Shown here piece by piece: positions 1-13,786 of a DNA stretch of 64,000 nucleotides (position 1 is its first letter; each line of letters begins with the position of its first letter). The notes below the pieces were generated by a model. It worked only from the letters and a program-made list of their open reading frames with translations. It had not been told where the DNA came from and did not search any database. The DNA comes from Pelecanus crispus (Eukaryota; Chordata; Aves; Pelecaniformes; Pelecanidae), in the NCBI RefSeq assembly GCF_030463565.1, contig NC_134655.1, forward strand, positions 4,352,372-4,416,371, given 5' to 3'. The translations under genes were made by a program, and so were the position numbers.

Positions 1-2095
1 ATACCTCAGAATAGTACTGAAGTACCTCAGATATGAAAATTACACTTAATCAAAAGAATGGTTAAATATAATCCTAATATAGTCCTAAATATGGTCCTAC
101 TGCAATGTAAGCTTATCTTCAGGTGCATGCTTCTGTGCTTTCCTAATTCAAGATATTAATGAACACAATGTTTCCTAAGACAGTACTATCTAAACTGAGA
201 AATACAAAACTTCAAGAGTACATGTAGCCACAGAAGATGTCCGACATCTTCAGTTGTAGGAAAAACACCATGAGCTGATAAAAATATCACTGCCATGGAG
301 AAATCGGATGCAGAGCAAAGAGCTCCAAGGGACAGAAAAGGTAGCAACAAGTCTCTGAGGTGAAGGGAAATTTTGGAACAATGGTACACACTGTGAAACC
401 TTACTGGTGTTGCATTTTGTTCCTCTTTGTTCAAGGTTTTTTTGGTTTGGTTTTTTTTAACTGATTTTGGACACTACCAAATTTCCCCAGTTTCAAAATG
501 TACCACAAATCAGCTATAGATTGAAAAAAAGCACATGCTTGGGCTCCAGTCTGGATCCTGACATATCCTGTGCAGCCCTTGACAAGTCATTTAACTTCTC
601 TACTCCATTTCTTCCTTATTATAAAATTGCTACCCTACCTCAAAGGACTACTGTGATACTATTTTGCTGTGCATACTTTCCCAGGATATTTAGATAGACT
701 GACTGCAGGCAGCAGAGATATAAAAAGTATTTTTAAACAAGAGGAACCTCTAAGCCATGTTAGACCAGAATCACTGCACTGGGAGCAGATAATGATGCTG
801 AGAGAAGGGAAAGGCAATGCAGCAACTGAACAGCAAATTTTCCCCACAGTCAGTGTATCAGACAGACAGACACTGATGGGCTTTGGGCTGCAGCTGACTT
901 TTAATGGAACCTTTCCTGATTTGTACACTTCAGAGTAAAATCCAGTCCAACAAAAAAGCCCTAATTCTGACAAAAGTCCATGCATTTAGAAACTGCACTA
1001 ATCACAACTATGAGATAAAGCATCTTTCCTTTTTGTCACTGTGAAGCTCATCTCAAGAAAGGATATACCAATTATCTAACTCAATTTCTACACTGATCTG
1101 AAATGTGTAAGTTTAGAAAGAATTACTTGGATTTACAGCTGTACAATGCAGCAGAACCAGGACCATTTTGCTCACTATTTTCCCTACATCCAGAATAAAA
1201 CTTTTGGTAATGTAGTTGTTAGTATCCAGGAGTCAGTTGCTTTGGAGTATTCTGGTTTATACTATTGTATATATAAAACTGAACAAATATAGTAAGCCCA
1301 AATTGAATGCTTCATAGCATGGGACTAATTATGGTTTTGGTGGTTGTTAATATTGGTTTCTTACCCTATTCTCTCACTTTGCTAGGGCAAACCTGCAATG
1401 CTCGGGCCAAGCAGATGCAGAATGTATCGAATTAGTACCTTAGGGCAAGGAATACAATAAGATGTTTCATTATAAATGCAGGGAAGCAAACTATATCCTT
1501 GATGTACTCTGCTCCCAGACACTGCTGAGGCAATTGATTTCTTTATGTCTCATGTGAGGATCACCAGAGAAAATCTCTGGAACTAGTCATTAATCAAACA
1601 AAGCATAGCACAGAGTTAGAATTTTTGAAATGGTGCCAAAAGCAGTTGTGGAAATTTGTGATGACAACTGATGAGAAACTTGGTGCCTAGAGGGAGGGCA
1701 GGATTGTGGCTTTCCTCTGGTTTTGTTTTTTTTTTTATTTTCTTTTTCACTGATTGTAACAGGATCTTTATAGGAATCTCACTAAATCTTCCAGTCAGTC
1801 CTCTGTAGACAAGAAACCAATTTTACAAAGCGTTTCTATTATACTGGCACTTTTCCTGTAGTTATACAAGATGAGACTTACCCATCCCAACAGTAGGTTT
1901 CCAGCTAAAGAAGAAAACCAAAATGCAGGGCAACAGTATGGGTCTGGAATAGAGTAGGGTGGGATGAGCCACAGTCAGAATACACTTGACAAGGGAGATG
2001 GGGATTAAAAGTGGGTTTTAAACACGAAGGAGAAAGACAGTAGGGCAGAAAGGCACAAAATAGAGCAAAGAGAAAAAATGAGTGAAGAGTTTCTG
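1..2095. other. Upstream spacer, no gene recognised
   Basis: AT-rich non-coding DNA on the far upstream side of AMMECR1. Open frames here are short and share no recognisable domain. Apart from the first copy of the local direct repeat (1459-1544) and a possible 23-base minus-strand micro-exon (1882-1904, TTCTTTAG before it and GTAAGT after it), I see nothing that can be supported. Confidence 0.6.
1459..1544 (+). repeat. Local direct repeat, copy 1
   Basis: An 86-base segment beginning AAGATGTTTCATTATAAA and ending GCAATTGATTTCTTT recurs in the same orientation at 3625-3710. By eye the copies differ at about five positions and no gap is needed, so identity is about 94 percent. Similarity stops sharply at both ends. 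The two copies lie on either side of the solo LTR at 2100-3123. They may be a local duplication or two insertions of an unrecognised repeat. Confidence 0.85.
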
Positions 2096-3127
2096 GTAGT
2101 GTGGTGGGTTGACCCTGGCTGGATGCCAGGTGCCCACCAAAGCCGCTCTATCACTCCCCTCCTCAGCTGCACAGGGGAGAGAAAATATAACAAAAGGCTC
2201 GTGGGTTGAGATACGGACAGGGAGAGATCATTCACCAGTTACCATCATGGGCAAACCAGACTTGGGGAAATTAGTTTAATTTATTACTGATCAAATCACA
2301 GTAGGACAATGAGAAATAAAACCAAATCATAAAACACCATCCACTTCTTCCACCCTCCCTTCTTCCCGGGTTCAGCTTCACTCCTGATTTCTCTACCTCC
2401 TCCCCCCGAGCAGCACAGGGGGCTGGGGAATGGGGGTTGTGGTCAGTTCACCACACGTTGTCTCTGCCGCTCCTTCCTCCTCACACTCTTCCCTGCTCCA
2501 GTGTGGGTCCCTCCCACGGGGTGCAGCCCCTCAGGAGCAGCCTGCTCCAGCGTGGGTCCCCCGCGGGGTCCCCAGCCCTGCCAGCAAACCTGCTCCAGCC
2601 TGGGCTCCTCTCTCCATGGGGCCACAGCTCCTGCCAGGAGCCTGCTCCAGCGTGGGCTTCCCCCGGGGTCCCAGCCTCCTTGGGGCACATCCCCTGCTCC
2701 GGCGTGGGCTCCTCCCCGGGTGCAGGTGGATCTCTGCTCCCCGTGGGCCTCCATGGGTGCAGGGCACAGCTGCCTCACCATGGGCTGCACCAGGGCTGCA
2801 GGGGAATCTCTGCTCCGGCGCCTGGAGCACCTCCTGCCCTCCTCCTGCACTGACCTTGGGGGCTGCAGGGCTGTGCCTCTCGCATATTCTCACTCCTCTC
2901 TCCCACCGCAATTGCTGTTGTGCAGCAGTTTTTTTCCCCCTTCTCAAATATGTTATCCCAGAGGTGCTACCAGCATCGCTGATGGGCTCAGCCAGCAGCG
3001 GTTCCGTCTTGGACCCAGGTGGTACTGGCTCTGTCGGGCATGGGGAAGCTTCTGGCAGCTTCTCACAGAATCCACCCGTGTAGCCCCCCTGCTACCACAA
3101 CCTTGCCACACAAACCCAATACAGTAG
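2096..3127. mobile_element. Solo LTR of an avian endogenous retrovirus, with target-site duplication
   Basis: A 1024-base LTR spans 2100-3123. It starts TGTGGTGGG and ends CCCAATACA, which is an imperfect terminal inverted repeat (TGT..TGGG at both ends when the 3' end is reverse-complemented), and it has the canonical TG...CA termini. It is flanked by the 4-base direct repeat GTAG at 2096-2099 and 3124-3127. The opening stretch (GGTTGACCCTGGCTGG and onward) belongs to an LTR type I recognise as common in bird genomes. There is no internal retroviral coding sequence beside it, so it is a solo LTR left by recombination. Its orientation is not settled. Long overlapping open frames in its GC-rich half (about 2430-3127) are by-products of composition, not genes. 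Confidence 0.85.
2490..2760. repeat. Degenerate ~50-base tandem repeats inside the LTR
   Basis: The motif CTGCTCCAGCGTGGG or a close variant recurs near 2493, 2542, 2590, 2642, 2693 and 2734, a spacing of about 50 bases. The copies are GC-rich and diverged from each other. They probably represent a repeated enhancer-like (U3) segment of the LTR; that role is inferred from position only. Confidence 0.7.
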
Positions 3128-6100
3128 GTAACAGCAACTGTCTATGCCTAATTGGCCCTGGCTAGAATGGGAGAAATATATTGTAGCAAACCCATGTGAA
3201 TCAGTCGTCAGGTACAGGAAGGGGCATTACTTTTCAGTTTCCTGCCATAAAAGAAGATATTTTGCACATTTTTGCACTCTGCCTAGATAAACAGTGCTAC
3301 CTACATATCACTGTACTGAAACAAGGAAAAGGAGAGTTGCAGTAATCAAGGCCATTAACCTCAGGGTGCCCTATTCTATCACACCCAGACCCCTATAACA
3401 GAAGGCAAAAAATCTCCGTATTACAAATAATGCATACTCAGAGAATCACCAGCACTCCAACCAGAAGTTTATTTAGCATATAATACTGAGCAACAGATTA
3501 TTCCAAGATCCAGTGGACCTTATGTTTAGGCTTTTAGATTGGCATTTTCCAAATGACTGTGTTTGAATTATCACTTAATATCAAACAAAGCACCTAGGAA
3601 CATATTACATGAAAGGCATCACAGAAGATGTTTCATTATAAACTCAGGGAAGCAAACTATATCCTTGACATACTCTGCTCCCAGACATTGCTGAGGCAAT
3701 TGATTTCTTTGGTTGATTTGATACCTTAAATGAAATGGGGAAAACCTTTTGAATGTCCCAAGGAACTCTCAATTGTTTTAATTCAATAGATCCAGTTTAA
3801 CCCCACATTGTTAAACTTTGGCAAAAATGTTTTGGTGTTGATTTAGTGATAACATAGTAAAAACCATGAAAATTGCTCTGAACACTGATATTTTTCAACT
3901 CTAAGTTAGGAAAAAGACTAAAATAAAATTTCAGCAAATAAAATCTCAAGATTTATTAATTTTGCTTCTTTGTCCCTATCATGCAACGTTCCACATTATT
4001 TCATAAGAAAAAGAAATATATTGTATGTTAGATAGTTAAATCTACCTTGTCAGTGAGGAATTGGGATTATGCCTGTAACTGTTTCAAATAATAATTTGTG
4101 GTTAAGCTCTACTCACTATCTTAGCTCCTTTAACAAAGGATTTATAGAAACTACACATATTCATTCAGCACAACTACTAAAATTTCACAAGGCACCGATG
4201 AACGGGAGATAGCTGCCTTTGTGGGTGCTACATAGGTGTTTGAGCTGGGCATTACATTTCTAGCATTTCATGAAAGCATAATATGTTATTTTATTCTCAA
4301 GGCCATTAATTATTTTGCCATTAATTTTTTCACCATTAACAGACACTTTCAGCATATCTTCTCCAAGTTTACTACTTTAATTAGGACCTCATCTAGCACC
4401 CTGAATCAAAAGGAGTTTTCCTATTGATTTCAATGGGGCCAAGGCTTGGTCAGTGTTCCCTCATGTTATTAAAACAAGGATTTTCTCCAACCTATTAGCC
4501 AAGGTATTATATTAATTTAATGATTAGCTTGTTTTGACTTCAGAAAGCTCTCATATGAGTTTTGGTCTTTTTTTTTTAACTCCAAGTTACTTTGGGTAAG
4601 TTCATCCTTAAAGTTTTCATAATGCAGTGTAAGGGACTGTGTTCCTTCTCTTCCAACTGATCTTACCAGGGCTGGCATTTGAGGCCTTTTTTTCAAATCA
4701 CAGTTGCAGTTATGGATAATGCAAAATGTCATTTTTGTACCAACTCTAGCATTTCCATAAAAAGATAATTACCTGTCAACCCACTGGAAATTTTCCTACA
4801 TCAGTGATTTACATGTGCCAGGCATAATTTTGAAGTTCATGTTCCAAAGAGCTCCCTGAACAAGAGACTGTCTAATAGGAACACCAATTAGTGACATCCT
4901 GCCCCAGTGAAGTGTGTAAAACATTCACCTGCATTTCCCGGTTTATTTTGCTCAACAAGTTTCTGGAACGGAGTTCTCATTTACAGCCACACTAGTCTGG
5001 TGACTCGATTGCACTGGTAGAAACAGGACTTTGTTTCTCCAGATCAACCAAAACCCACAGGTAAAGACTCTCAAACATTACCAGATGCTGAAATCCAAAT
5101 CCTGATGTCCACCCAGACACAACGGCAGATGATTTATTGATCACACTAGATTATACAGTAGGCTCACAGCTAAGTCAGTCCTGGTGGGATAGCACTAGTT
5201 TCAGGTACTTCTCCCCTTTTTTCCAGGGAAGGCAAAGATGAAAGCCAATACTTTGCTTATACTGGGTGCTCAGGCAAAACTCAAGTCATATGATATTAAA
5301 GAAATTACTGAATTGAAGAAAAGAACAATAGCTTTCAAACATTTAGCTCTCAAGACCGTGCTAGATAATTTAGAGGTATCATGGTATAAAGCATCATGCT
5401 TAGTGCAAGATGTACTTTGTCCTCACATCTATTCGATAGGCACCATAAGCATTAGTGTTTCACTACAATAACAATGAATGTATGCTAACTTCTTTGTTTC
5501 CATGCCAAACCACCCATCTGTTCTCTGCCCAGAATTCTGTCATGCTATTTTCTTTTCACTTTTGCCCTATGTTATATTTAAGTTAAAAAATACAAAAGTA
5601 TGCGTTATCTCATATATATAATTTATGATCAAGACTCTCAGTACTAATGAAATTCAACAAAGAGAGAACGGAACAAAGAGAGAATGGTTCGGAATACTAA
5701 GTTTCCAATTGTTCGAGATGAAGCACCACTTTATTGTGTTGCATTAGCAACCTCTGCATAACAAGGAGAGACAAACAGAGTGTTTGAATTAATGACCTCA
5801 TTTGTGGGGGAAAAAAATCTCATTTTTTAATGCATAGTTCAGCTGCTAACACACAAACACTAGCCTCTAATGGTAGTCTTGTGCTGATATATCACTAGCA
5901 GTGTACCATACATGATGAATTACCCACTAGCCATCATTATTAATGGCTTTAGGTTTTATTCACTTACAAAAAAGGTGCCTACAAAGTCGTTTGTATTATC
6001 ACTTGCTGCTTCGAAGACAGGAACAGAGGTTTGCATCAGGATTTTTTAGATTAGTAAACAGACTTCTTGAGCTCACCATGAAATTTATGAGATAATATAT

Positions 6101-9100
6101 ACCAACACTAGATATGTAAAAGTGCTTACTGCCTTTTGTCTGAGAGTGAATGCTGCAACATGAGCCATAATTATTTAGGCCATAATTTCTAATAGTCAAC
6201 ATTTCCTTTTGTTCAACAGAAGTACTTCAGAAAGTGCCTGCTGGAGTATAAATACAAATAAAATGACCAGCCTACTTTAGGGATTGTGTACTCTTCTAGC
6301 TCTTAGAACACCACTTATGAGCAGAACAGTTAGAACTGTAGAGAGACCAAAAGACCTGATAATGGGCCTTTTTCTCCAAAGCACCTACAAAAGGGAAGGT
6401 CATAGCTAGGCATTCTCAGCTGTCCTTGTACATGTGCAACTTAGACGCCTATTTATTTTCATAGGACAAATGCTTAACTCCTTAGTCCCACAGAACGCCA
6501 CTGTGAGTGTGAAACTACAGCAACTATATTGCTGTATATATTTGCTATAGTATATATTAAATACATTCACATACACACAGCATCTTCAAGACAAAATGAT
6601 CAGATACTCTTAAAGAAGTATAGCTTCATCGCATGAAGTGGACAGTCCTATCAGGATAAGTGATCACACACCACTATGGTTGAAGCACATGAAATATTTT
6701 GTTCTCCCTATGATGCCATTATTGTTTGGCACATCTTAAAAAACTGATATTAAAACAAAAGCACATTCTGAAGTAAGGGCAATATTCAGCTCTTTTCTCA
6801 AATGCACAATTGCTTTCCAAAGCAGCAGCTTCTCATAATCCAGTCCCATGTGGTTTGAATCTAACCCAGTTATAGTACTGAAGCTTTTTCCCTTTTCAGT
6901 GTCAGTACAAAGAAAACTGGGGACCAGGTCCTAGCCCATGCTCTGGCAGCTTTAATATTGTCCTAAATAGGTTACTGAGGATTACTTTTGGCACTACTTG
7001 GGAAACTTAACTGATGTCAAGCCAATGTACCCAGCTTTGTGCCAAATGCTTGTTGTTCTCTTCTAAATCAGGGAAGTAACATAAAAAGTGCCAGAGAGCA
7101 AGCTGAGGGCTGGGGCTAAAGTATGCTATGCTCTAGTGATCTGTGTAAGCACAAGGAATCCATAGGGGACACTTATAGACCAGAACAACCTGGAGTAGTC
7201 CTTAAGCTACTGCAGTTTGTTCTGGGCACAGCATAGAGATACCAGTGCGTCCTCCAAGGCTGTGCCAAATACTTTGGCAATTCTTGATATTTTGTCGGTA
7301 AGTCAGTGTCTGCAGAAAATTTCCTTAACTCTTATGTTATCCTTCCTTCCTTCTTCAAAACTTTACCTGAAATCCCTTTCACTCTGTGGGACCACAAACA
7401 GCTTAAAGGGGTTATTTAGCATATACCCTATACAAGACCGAGCTTTCCAGAAGTTAGAACTGTGCCGTTTCCAAGACCTCTGCAACACATCGGCTTGCCC
7501 GACTGCTTTGAAATTTAGGAAATGGGGCACTGCTATAAAATATTGTCACTACATCACAGATATTACAGTTGAAAATAACTTTTTTTGGTCATATTTCCTC
7601 TTCCATCTGCTACTGCAGAACCTTCTTTCAAGCTGAACTCTTAAGGGTTAACTGGCATTGGGTGGAGGAGGGGGAAAGCAGAGGTCAGCTCCTGTTCTGA
7701 TAGCAGTGAACTCACAAGTTACTCCTTAAGCATGTGGTTTCATCCTAGGTTCTTCCTGCCAGCATTTTCGCACTTTAATCATACACCCACAGCAACCCAG
7801 ATCTTTAAATTCAGCAATTCTTTCTCAGGTTTCAGCAAGTCATTGGCAGCCTGAGCTATTTTTGGGATATTTTCTCTACTGCAGATGCAGCTCAGGAAAA
7901 CGCAGGGAGCATGCTAAAGACCTGCAGCTATTTGCCTTGTACAATTTGCTCATTTCTCTTTATTTCTCTGTTTTCCTGCACTGATCACTTAAAGGACAAT
8001 CTCTCTTGCAAACAAAATCCCCGGAGCCTGATTAGAGGGACTGAAGGCTCCCAGACACGGATTGCCTGCCAGCCACAGCACGGTAAGGACATGGACACTT
8101 TTGGCTAGCCTTGCATTGCAGTTTTTTTAAGCTTTGCTGAACGTTTATTTGTGTCCATCGCTTCTAAATCAACACTGCTGGCATGGCAGGCAGTCTCCAG
8201 CTCCTGGTCTCCATTTTCATTCCCTAAAATCCTCAGCACTTGTAAGTAACACATTTATACTCACCGTCTCTTTGTGTGTTCTAGAAATCAATGACTGACA
8301 CTGATTTTGATCAGTCCCAGGGGTTGGGTTTTTTTCCTTACATTTTAGCATCTTTTGGAGATCTGTAATTTGTAATCCTGATTGAAACTGTGGATATTTC
8401 TATTGCCTGATCTTCCCTATTTTAGGTATATTGCTAGTCTTATTATTTAGCTCAGCAAATTATTCAAATCAGGGAATGGTTTTATGTACAGTAGATGGAA
8501 GCATTATAAAAAAAAAGACCTGCTACTGCTGATTTACAGTTATATACATAGCTTTCTTGTCTTGTGTGCTGGCTCTGCTATAATACCTTTAAGCTGCCAC
8601 ACAGCAGTGCGCTAACACTACAAAGACATATACAGCACAAAACCAATGCAGCAGACCCAGCTGTACTAAAAATGAATAGGTTTTATCATGCAGTTCTTTT
8701 TATATACGCTCACAGAAATGCATCAAGTAAGCTCTGCAAGAACGGCGAGATTCCAATTTTATAGGACATACTATTTTATTGAAATACTTGTAAAAATAGT
8801 TTAACATCCTCAGGGACATTTTACTTACACCTACTACTGCCGGAAGATGAACACAGTACATGTCTAATGAATGTACAGACCAAATTCAGGGAATCTCTGG
8901 TGACAGAAACGGGAAAAGGGATTCTTTTTGTCCTTTCCTGTACTTCAGGCTTTTTAGAAAACTGGAATTGCTTTATGCTTTATCCTTTCACGTTCAGTAA
9001 TATGATGATAGCAAACAGAGAACTCCCCTGAGGGCTTAATGTACATCATCCAAATATTTGACTGCAACTCAGTGTTTGTTGTCCTATTAAGAGAGCTTTT

Positions 9101-12100
9101 AGAAAGCCTGACTTTGCAGTAGGGGTAGGGACGCCTTCAGATAGAATAAGCAATCAAAACTACCTGTGTCTGCTGCCAGACCAGACAAGAGCATACTGTA
9201 GAATTGTAGCTCCATAGTATTTCCTATCAAAATGCTTAGACATTACAGTCTGCAGCAGCAACAAAAGTTAGCACAGTCTTTGAAACAGTGTTTTAGGAAC
9301 TTACTCAAACCTCACCTTTCACCTTTTCAATATGGGAGAATTTTTTGTTCATTTTCTAGCTTGCAAATGTTTCTTGAGTGATTTATAAAACCGATCGGAC
9401 GGATGGGGGAAGTGCTGTATGTGTACATGAGTGGACTGAAGGTCTTTAGGGCTTAATTTTCAGTATGGGAAAAGTTCTGATGTTGATATGCAAAGAACTG
9501 AGGGAAAAAAAAGTCATCCAGGATATAATGACTTACAACTCAGAAAACTAGAAGCAAAAAATGAAAAGTTAAACTGGTATCAGTAGATTTAGGATCAGGC
9601 TCTGAAAGTGGTATTTTTGCTTCTGAAAGCCTCTCCTCAATTTTGAGACAATTTCTGTGATACTGTCTATGTTGCTTCTGAACGTAAGACTGCTCTCTGA
9701 GCCTGGCTCTTTCCTCCCACTGATGAATCTCTGCCTCAGTTTCACTGAAGTCACTAATACTAAATTAGCTTAATGAGAAATACGAATCACTCCTTTAGTC
9801 CTTAGATCCATCTTAAATTCAATCCCAAATGTTAGCACCCAGCTTGCTGGAAATCTTGAGACTCAACACATTTCCCAGAGACCTCAGGAAGAAAGAAATT
9901 ATTATAGCTGGATGTGTTTTGCTAAAAGTTAGCAAAGCATTTGATTGTTTACTGTTAACAGAAGGACTGAGATGTTATTAGACAAGTTACAAGGCATACA
10001 TGTAAATGTAGGTCACATATTTCTCTCGCTCTCAAAAAAAGTTACTCCCAGCACAAACAGAAGTCGACTGAAGGAAGTTCTACCGACAGGACAGGTCTGT
10101 GCAGAATTGAATGTTTTGGGAGTTCAGTGAGATGAAACTCAGTACAGTGATACACCTGTACAGGTAACCAGTCAAAGTGGTCCTTGTTTGGGCTCATTTT
10201 AGAAAATGTCATACTAAATGGTGCAATTGATAAAACTTATTCTTAGAAAGACAGTGCATGTAATTTCACAATATGTGCAGAAAGGAAATAATCTGAATAA
10301 TGAAAAAGCAGATGCCTTCTAGGACATACTAACTTTCTATTTTTAAAAACAAACTGTTGCATACGGGAGCTCTCTGGAAGTTGCAGACTCCATCTTTGTT
10401 AGAAAAGGAACACAGACCATGGGGATTAGCAACTCTCCAGACATTCCCTCATGCTATGTTAATGCACATTTTTTTCCCCCCGCATATATATTAAATCAGC
10501 CACACACAAGATACTAAAGATTAACTGACTCTATAAATGTACTGATTTATAATTCAGCAGCAGCTATGATGCCAGGCACTTCATAACTCATACTTGATGG
10601 TCCCTGCCTAGAGACAAGTATATCTAAAGGGCTAATGGATATCAGTAAGGGCAATGGCTGAAGTGGAACCTGTGCTGACTTACAGTAGAACTTGTTCTGG
10701 AGTCAGAACATGAGTCAAAACCACAATTATACCTTCACTTGAACAATCACAGAAGTGGCTCCCTCCAATTTTAATGACATCCTATGACACACAGTAAAGT
10801 TACAATAAATAAGTTATTGTGCATGAGCACAGCCATGGTAATTGGCCAGTTATATTCTCTTCACCTGACTTTTTTTTTTTTTTCCCCCTAAGTTTACTCT
10901 TTTCAATTTTAGCTTAAAATTCGGTTTAAAAAAAGTTTAATTGGTCATGCACTACTCTGTAAATGGCTAGACTAAAAGCACCTATAGTCGCAATGGTTCC
11001 ATTGACATGCAGTAACTCGCTACACTGCAACAACCTGATCAGGTGGCTGAACTCTTCATTAAAATTGAAGGAACAGTTTTATTTTTCCTGGCTGTCACTT
11101 TGCACCAGACTAATTCTATTAAATTGAGCTGAGGGACTGGGTTGAAAGAGCAATCAACAAGAAGAAGTGAATAGTACAAGAATTCTTCAAGGACTGGGTC
11201 TGAATTTTAATAGTCTCATAGAGGGGGACTCTGCAACAAAAACCAGGCATGCACTGACAAATTGTGCTGGCAATATGTTGGGAGGCAGCATTGATTTAGA
11301 GGAGGAATATCGCAGAGTAACAGAAATGAGAGGAAATGTAGTAGAAATTTAAGGCTCATCGGAGGCAGGAATAAGCAAACGAGGGAGCAGCCTGGAGTGG
11401 CAAGCGGTGGACTTGTGTGTGAGGAGGTAGGCACGAGCTTGGCTAGTCCGAGTAGCTCAGCTTTGTCTTCTCTGTAGCTGCTGAGTCCTGGCAGCACCAG
11501 CAGTCCCCAGCCTTCTCCCAGGTGGCAGCAGAAGCATGAAGATGCTCTGCACCCATTTCTCTCTGATCCTCCCATCTCCATTTCTTCCCACATGATCCCA
11601 CAGCAGGAGCAGGCCTTGACCTGCTTTTGGCTCTCACCTCAACCGCAGCCTCTGCCTCCGATACCAGTTAGAGAAGCACAGGAAGGTAGTAAGGGCTACC
11701 TGGGAAGGATGAGAGAGGGGCTACAGGGCCTGGACAGCAGGGTGGGAATGACACAGGAATGCAGATGAAACAGGACATCCCGGGAGGAGAGTGGGAAGAG
11801 ATGGGTAGACAAGCAAAGTGCAGCTGCTTCCACCCAACACTTCCCAATGTGCTACAGCTGAGAAAAAGACAAATCCATTTTATGGTATGCCACTAAAAAT
11901 AAAGACACTAGAGACAGTACACCACTGATGGCATCCTGTAAGTATGGGTGAGTGCCTATTTGGAATATTATATAGTTTGTGTGACTCACAATACAGAAAG
12001 ATCAATACATATCATAACAATGAGCCAGGAATATGAGTGCTATTGGTAAAGATATAATCAGGGAAATTAATTATTTAAGATGTATGACAATGTTGGCCCA

Positions 12101-13513
12101 AGAACAAACAGATAAAAATCAAGCATAGCAACTAGAATGAGGAGAATACACTGAAGTAGTGAGATGGGAGCAAGAATCCTATCTTTTTTTTTTTTTTTGA
12201 GATGGAGCATGATCAATTACCAAAAGCACTGTATGTTTTTGCAAGTTGCTGCAACACTATAATCGCTCCAGAACTGTTTTCTAGGTCACTGTGATACATG
12301 TTAATGTAAGTGAGATAAGAATCAGTTCGTGGATGTAATGCATGGATGAATGGATAGGTGCTGTCATTTACTTCAGCAGATGTTGCTCCTTTTGACATTA
12401 CTTGTATCTCTGTACAAAGACTAAGGTAACATCGATGCGATAGCATCAGCCTCTTTAAGACACACAAATGAAACTAGCACTTTGAGTTAGAGTAAAATGA
12501 ATGGAGCAAACTTGGTTCTTGTTGATATTCTGAAGAATCTAGGAAATCTGTTAAGAGGCTGCACAGATTAGGGTATACTGAATGCATTTTAAGTGTAAAC
12601 GAGTACCGAAAAGTTGTTTTCATGTTAAGATTTTTCCTCTTTTGCTCAAAACCCAAGTTGACCGGGTAGTCCAACAGGCTGCCCTCACTGTGGAGGGAGG
12701 GGAAGACTGAGAGCATGAAACCCTTACTTCTTTTTTCCCCAAAAGAAAATGAAATTGAATGCCACATGGACAAGAGACAGAGACTATAATATAGATCTGG
12801 ACTGATGTGTCCATTTGACACCAAAGCAACAGACCTCAAGCACAAAGGTTAAATTTTTGTCAAAAACATGTCAGAGTATCATAACTCAGTTTCTATGTAG
12901 ATTCTACAACTGCCATATAGATTACAGTATGTTTGACTTGTATACTTCAGAGGTCTTTTCACAGGCTGCGGTATAAAGAGAAGGCTCTAAGTAGCCTTCA
13001 ACAGATCAGCATTTCTGGTGCAATTAACTTTTAGAAATGGATGGCTGTTCTTTTCAAATTAACTTTTGAAAGATATCCTTGCAAAATTTATGACTGAAAT
13101 TCCATCATTAAAACTGGAATCAGTCACTGCAAATTCCATAATATTCAAGTATTTAAATTATCTTGAGATTGTAAGGCTGTAAGCTCTCACAGCAGCAGCA
13201 GGGAGTACCATATATCAAGGAGATCCATTTAAAGATTACATGTCTGAGGCTATGTAAAACGGTGGCTATAAGAAACAGTTCAACTGCACTCACTGGGTAA
13301 TTTTACCTTAACTGCACTGAAAAGAAATAAATCCATTGGATGAAAAGACTTTATTTCTGGCATTTTAAGATATCTAATTCGTTGCCCAAAAAAAAGTAAA
13401 AGTTTTGAAACAGGTAAGCTGGATACTTTAAAATGTTACCTATAAAAAGACTGACTTAGTTGAATCACTTAATAATTTTCCTTAAAACTAGTTGGGAAAA
13501 CAAACCATTGTCA
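3128..13513. other. Upstream spacer, no gene recognised
   Basis: About 10 kb of AT-rich non-coding DNA. It contains copy 2 of the direct repeat (3625-3710). Short open frames show no conserved domain. I looked on the plus strand for C-terminal exons of CHRDL1, the neighbour expected upstream of AMMECR1 from the human order, and found none. Confidence 0.5.
3625..3710 (+). repeat. Local direct repeat, copy 2
   Basis: Second copy of the 86-base segment at 1459-1544, same orientation, about 94 percent identical. Flanking bases differ between the copies, which marks the edges of the duplicated unit. Confidence 0.85.
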
Positions 13514-13786
13514 TTAACGTTTCATGAATTTCAGTGATAATGTTTTGTAGCCTGCAAGATAAATAGATATAATCCCTGACACCGTCTTTTGGCTTTCTAG
13601 ACATTGGCTCCAGTTAAACACAGCTGCAATAGACTCCTTAACCTTCCCCATCAAATCTGTCAAACTTTCTCTAGTCAGCTCTAGTGGGTATTTTTCTAAT
13701 CTTGCTGATTCTTGATTGACTTTGGTTTTACTACGTATGATGATCAGGCCAGCAATCATAAGAAGGAGAACCATTAGCAAAGGCAT
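13514..13786 (-). other. Possible terminal coding exon of an unrecognised minus-strand gene
   Basis: On the minus strand a 90-codon frame begins at ATG directly after an AG acceptor (ACATTTTTAG; a TAATAAC branch-point-like string lies just before it) and runs to TAA. The peptide opens with a hydrophobic segment (about residues 2-17), then a basic stretch RSKTK, a charged middle with a possible N-glycosylation sequon NWS at 58-60, and a second hydrophobic stretch (about 69-79). Hydrophobic segment, polar loop, hydrophobic segment is loosely like the second half of a reticulon-homology hairpin, but I cannot assign it to a family. A frame entering at this acceptor must be in phase 0, and the candidate exon at 15650-15736 ends in phase 0. 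It could equally be a chance open frame. Confidence 0.25.

Noticed and set aside
2430..3127. Overlapping open frames on both strands (up to 217 codons) in GC-rich DNA
   Set aside because: They lie inside the solo LTR, overlap in several frames, and their content follows the 50-base repeats; no domain.
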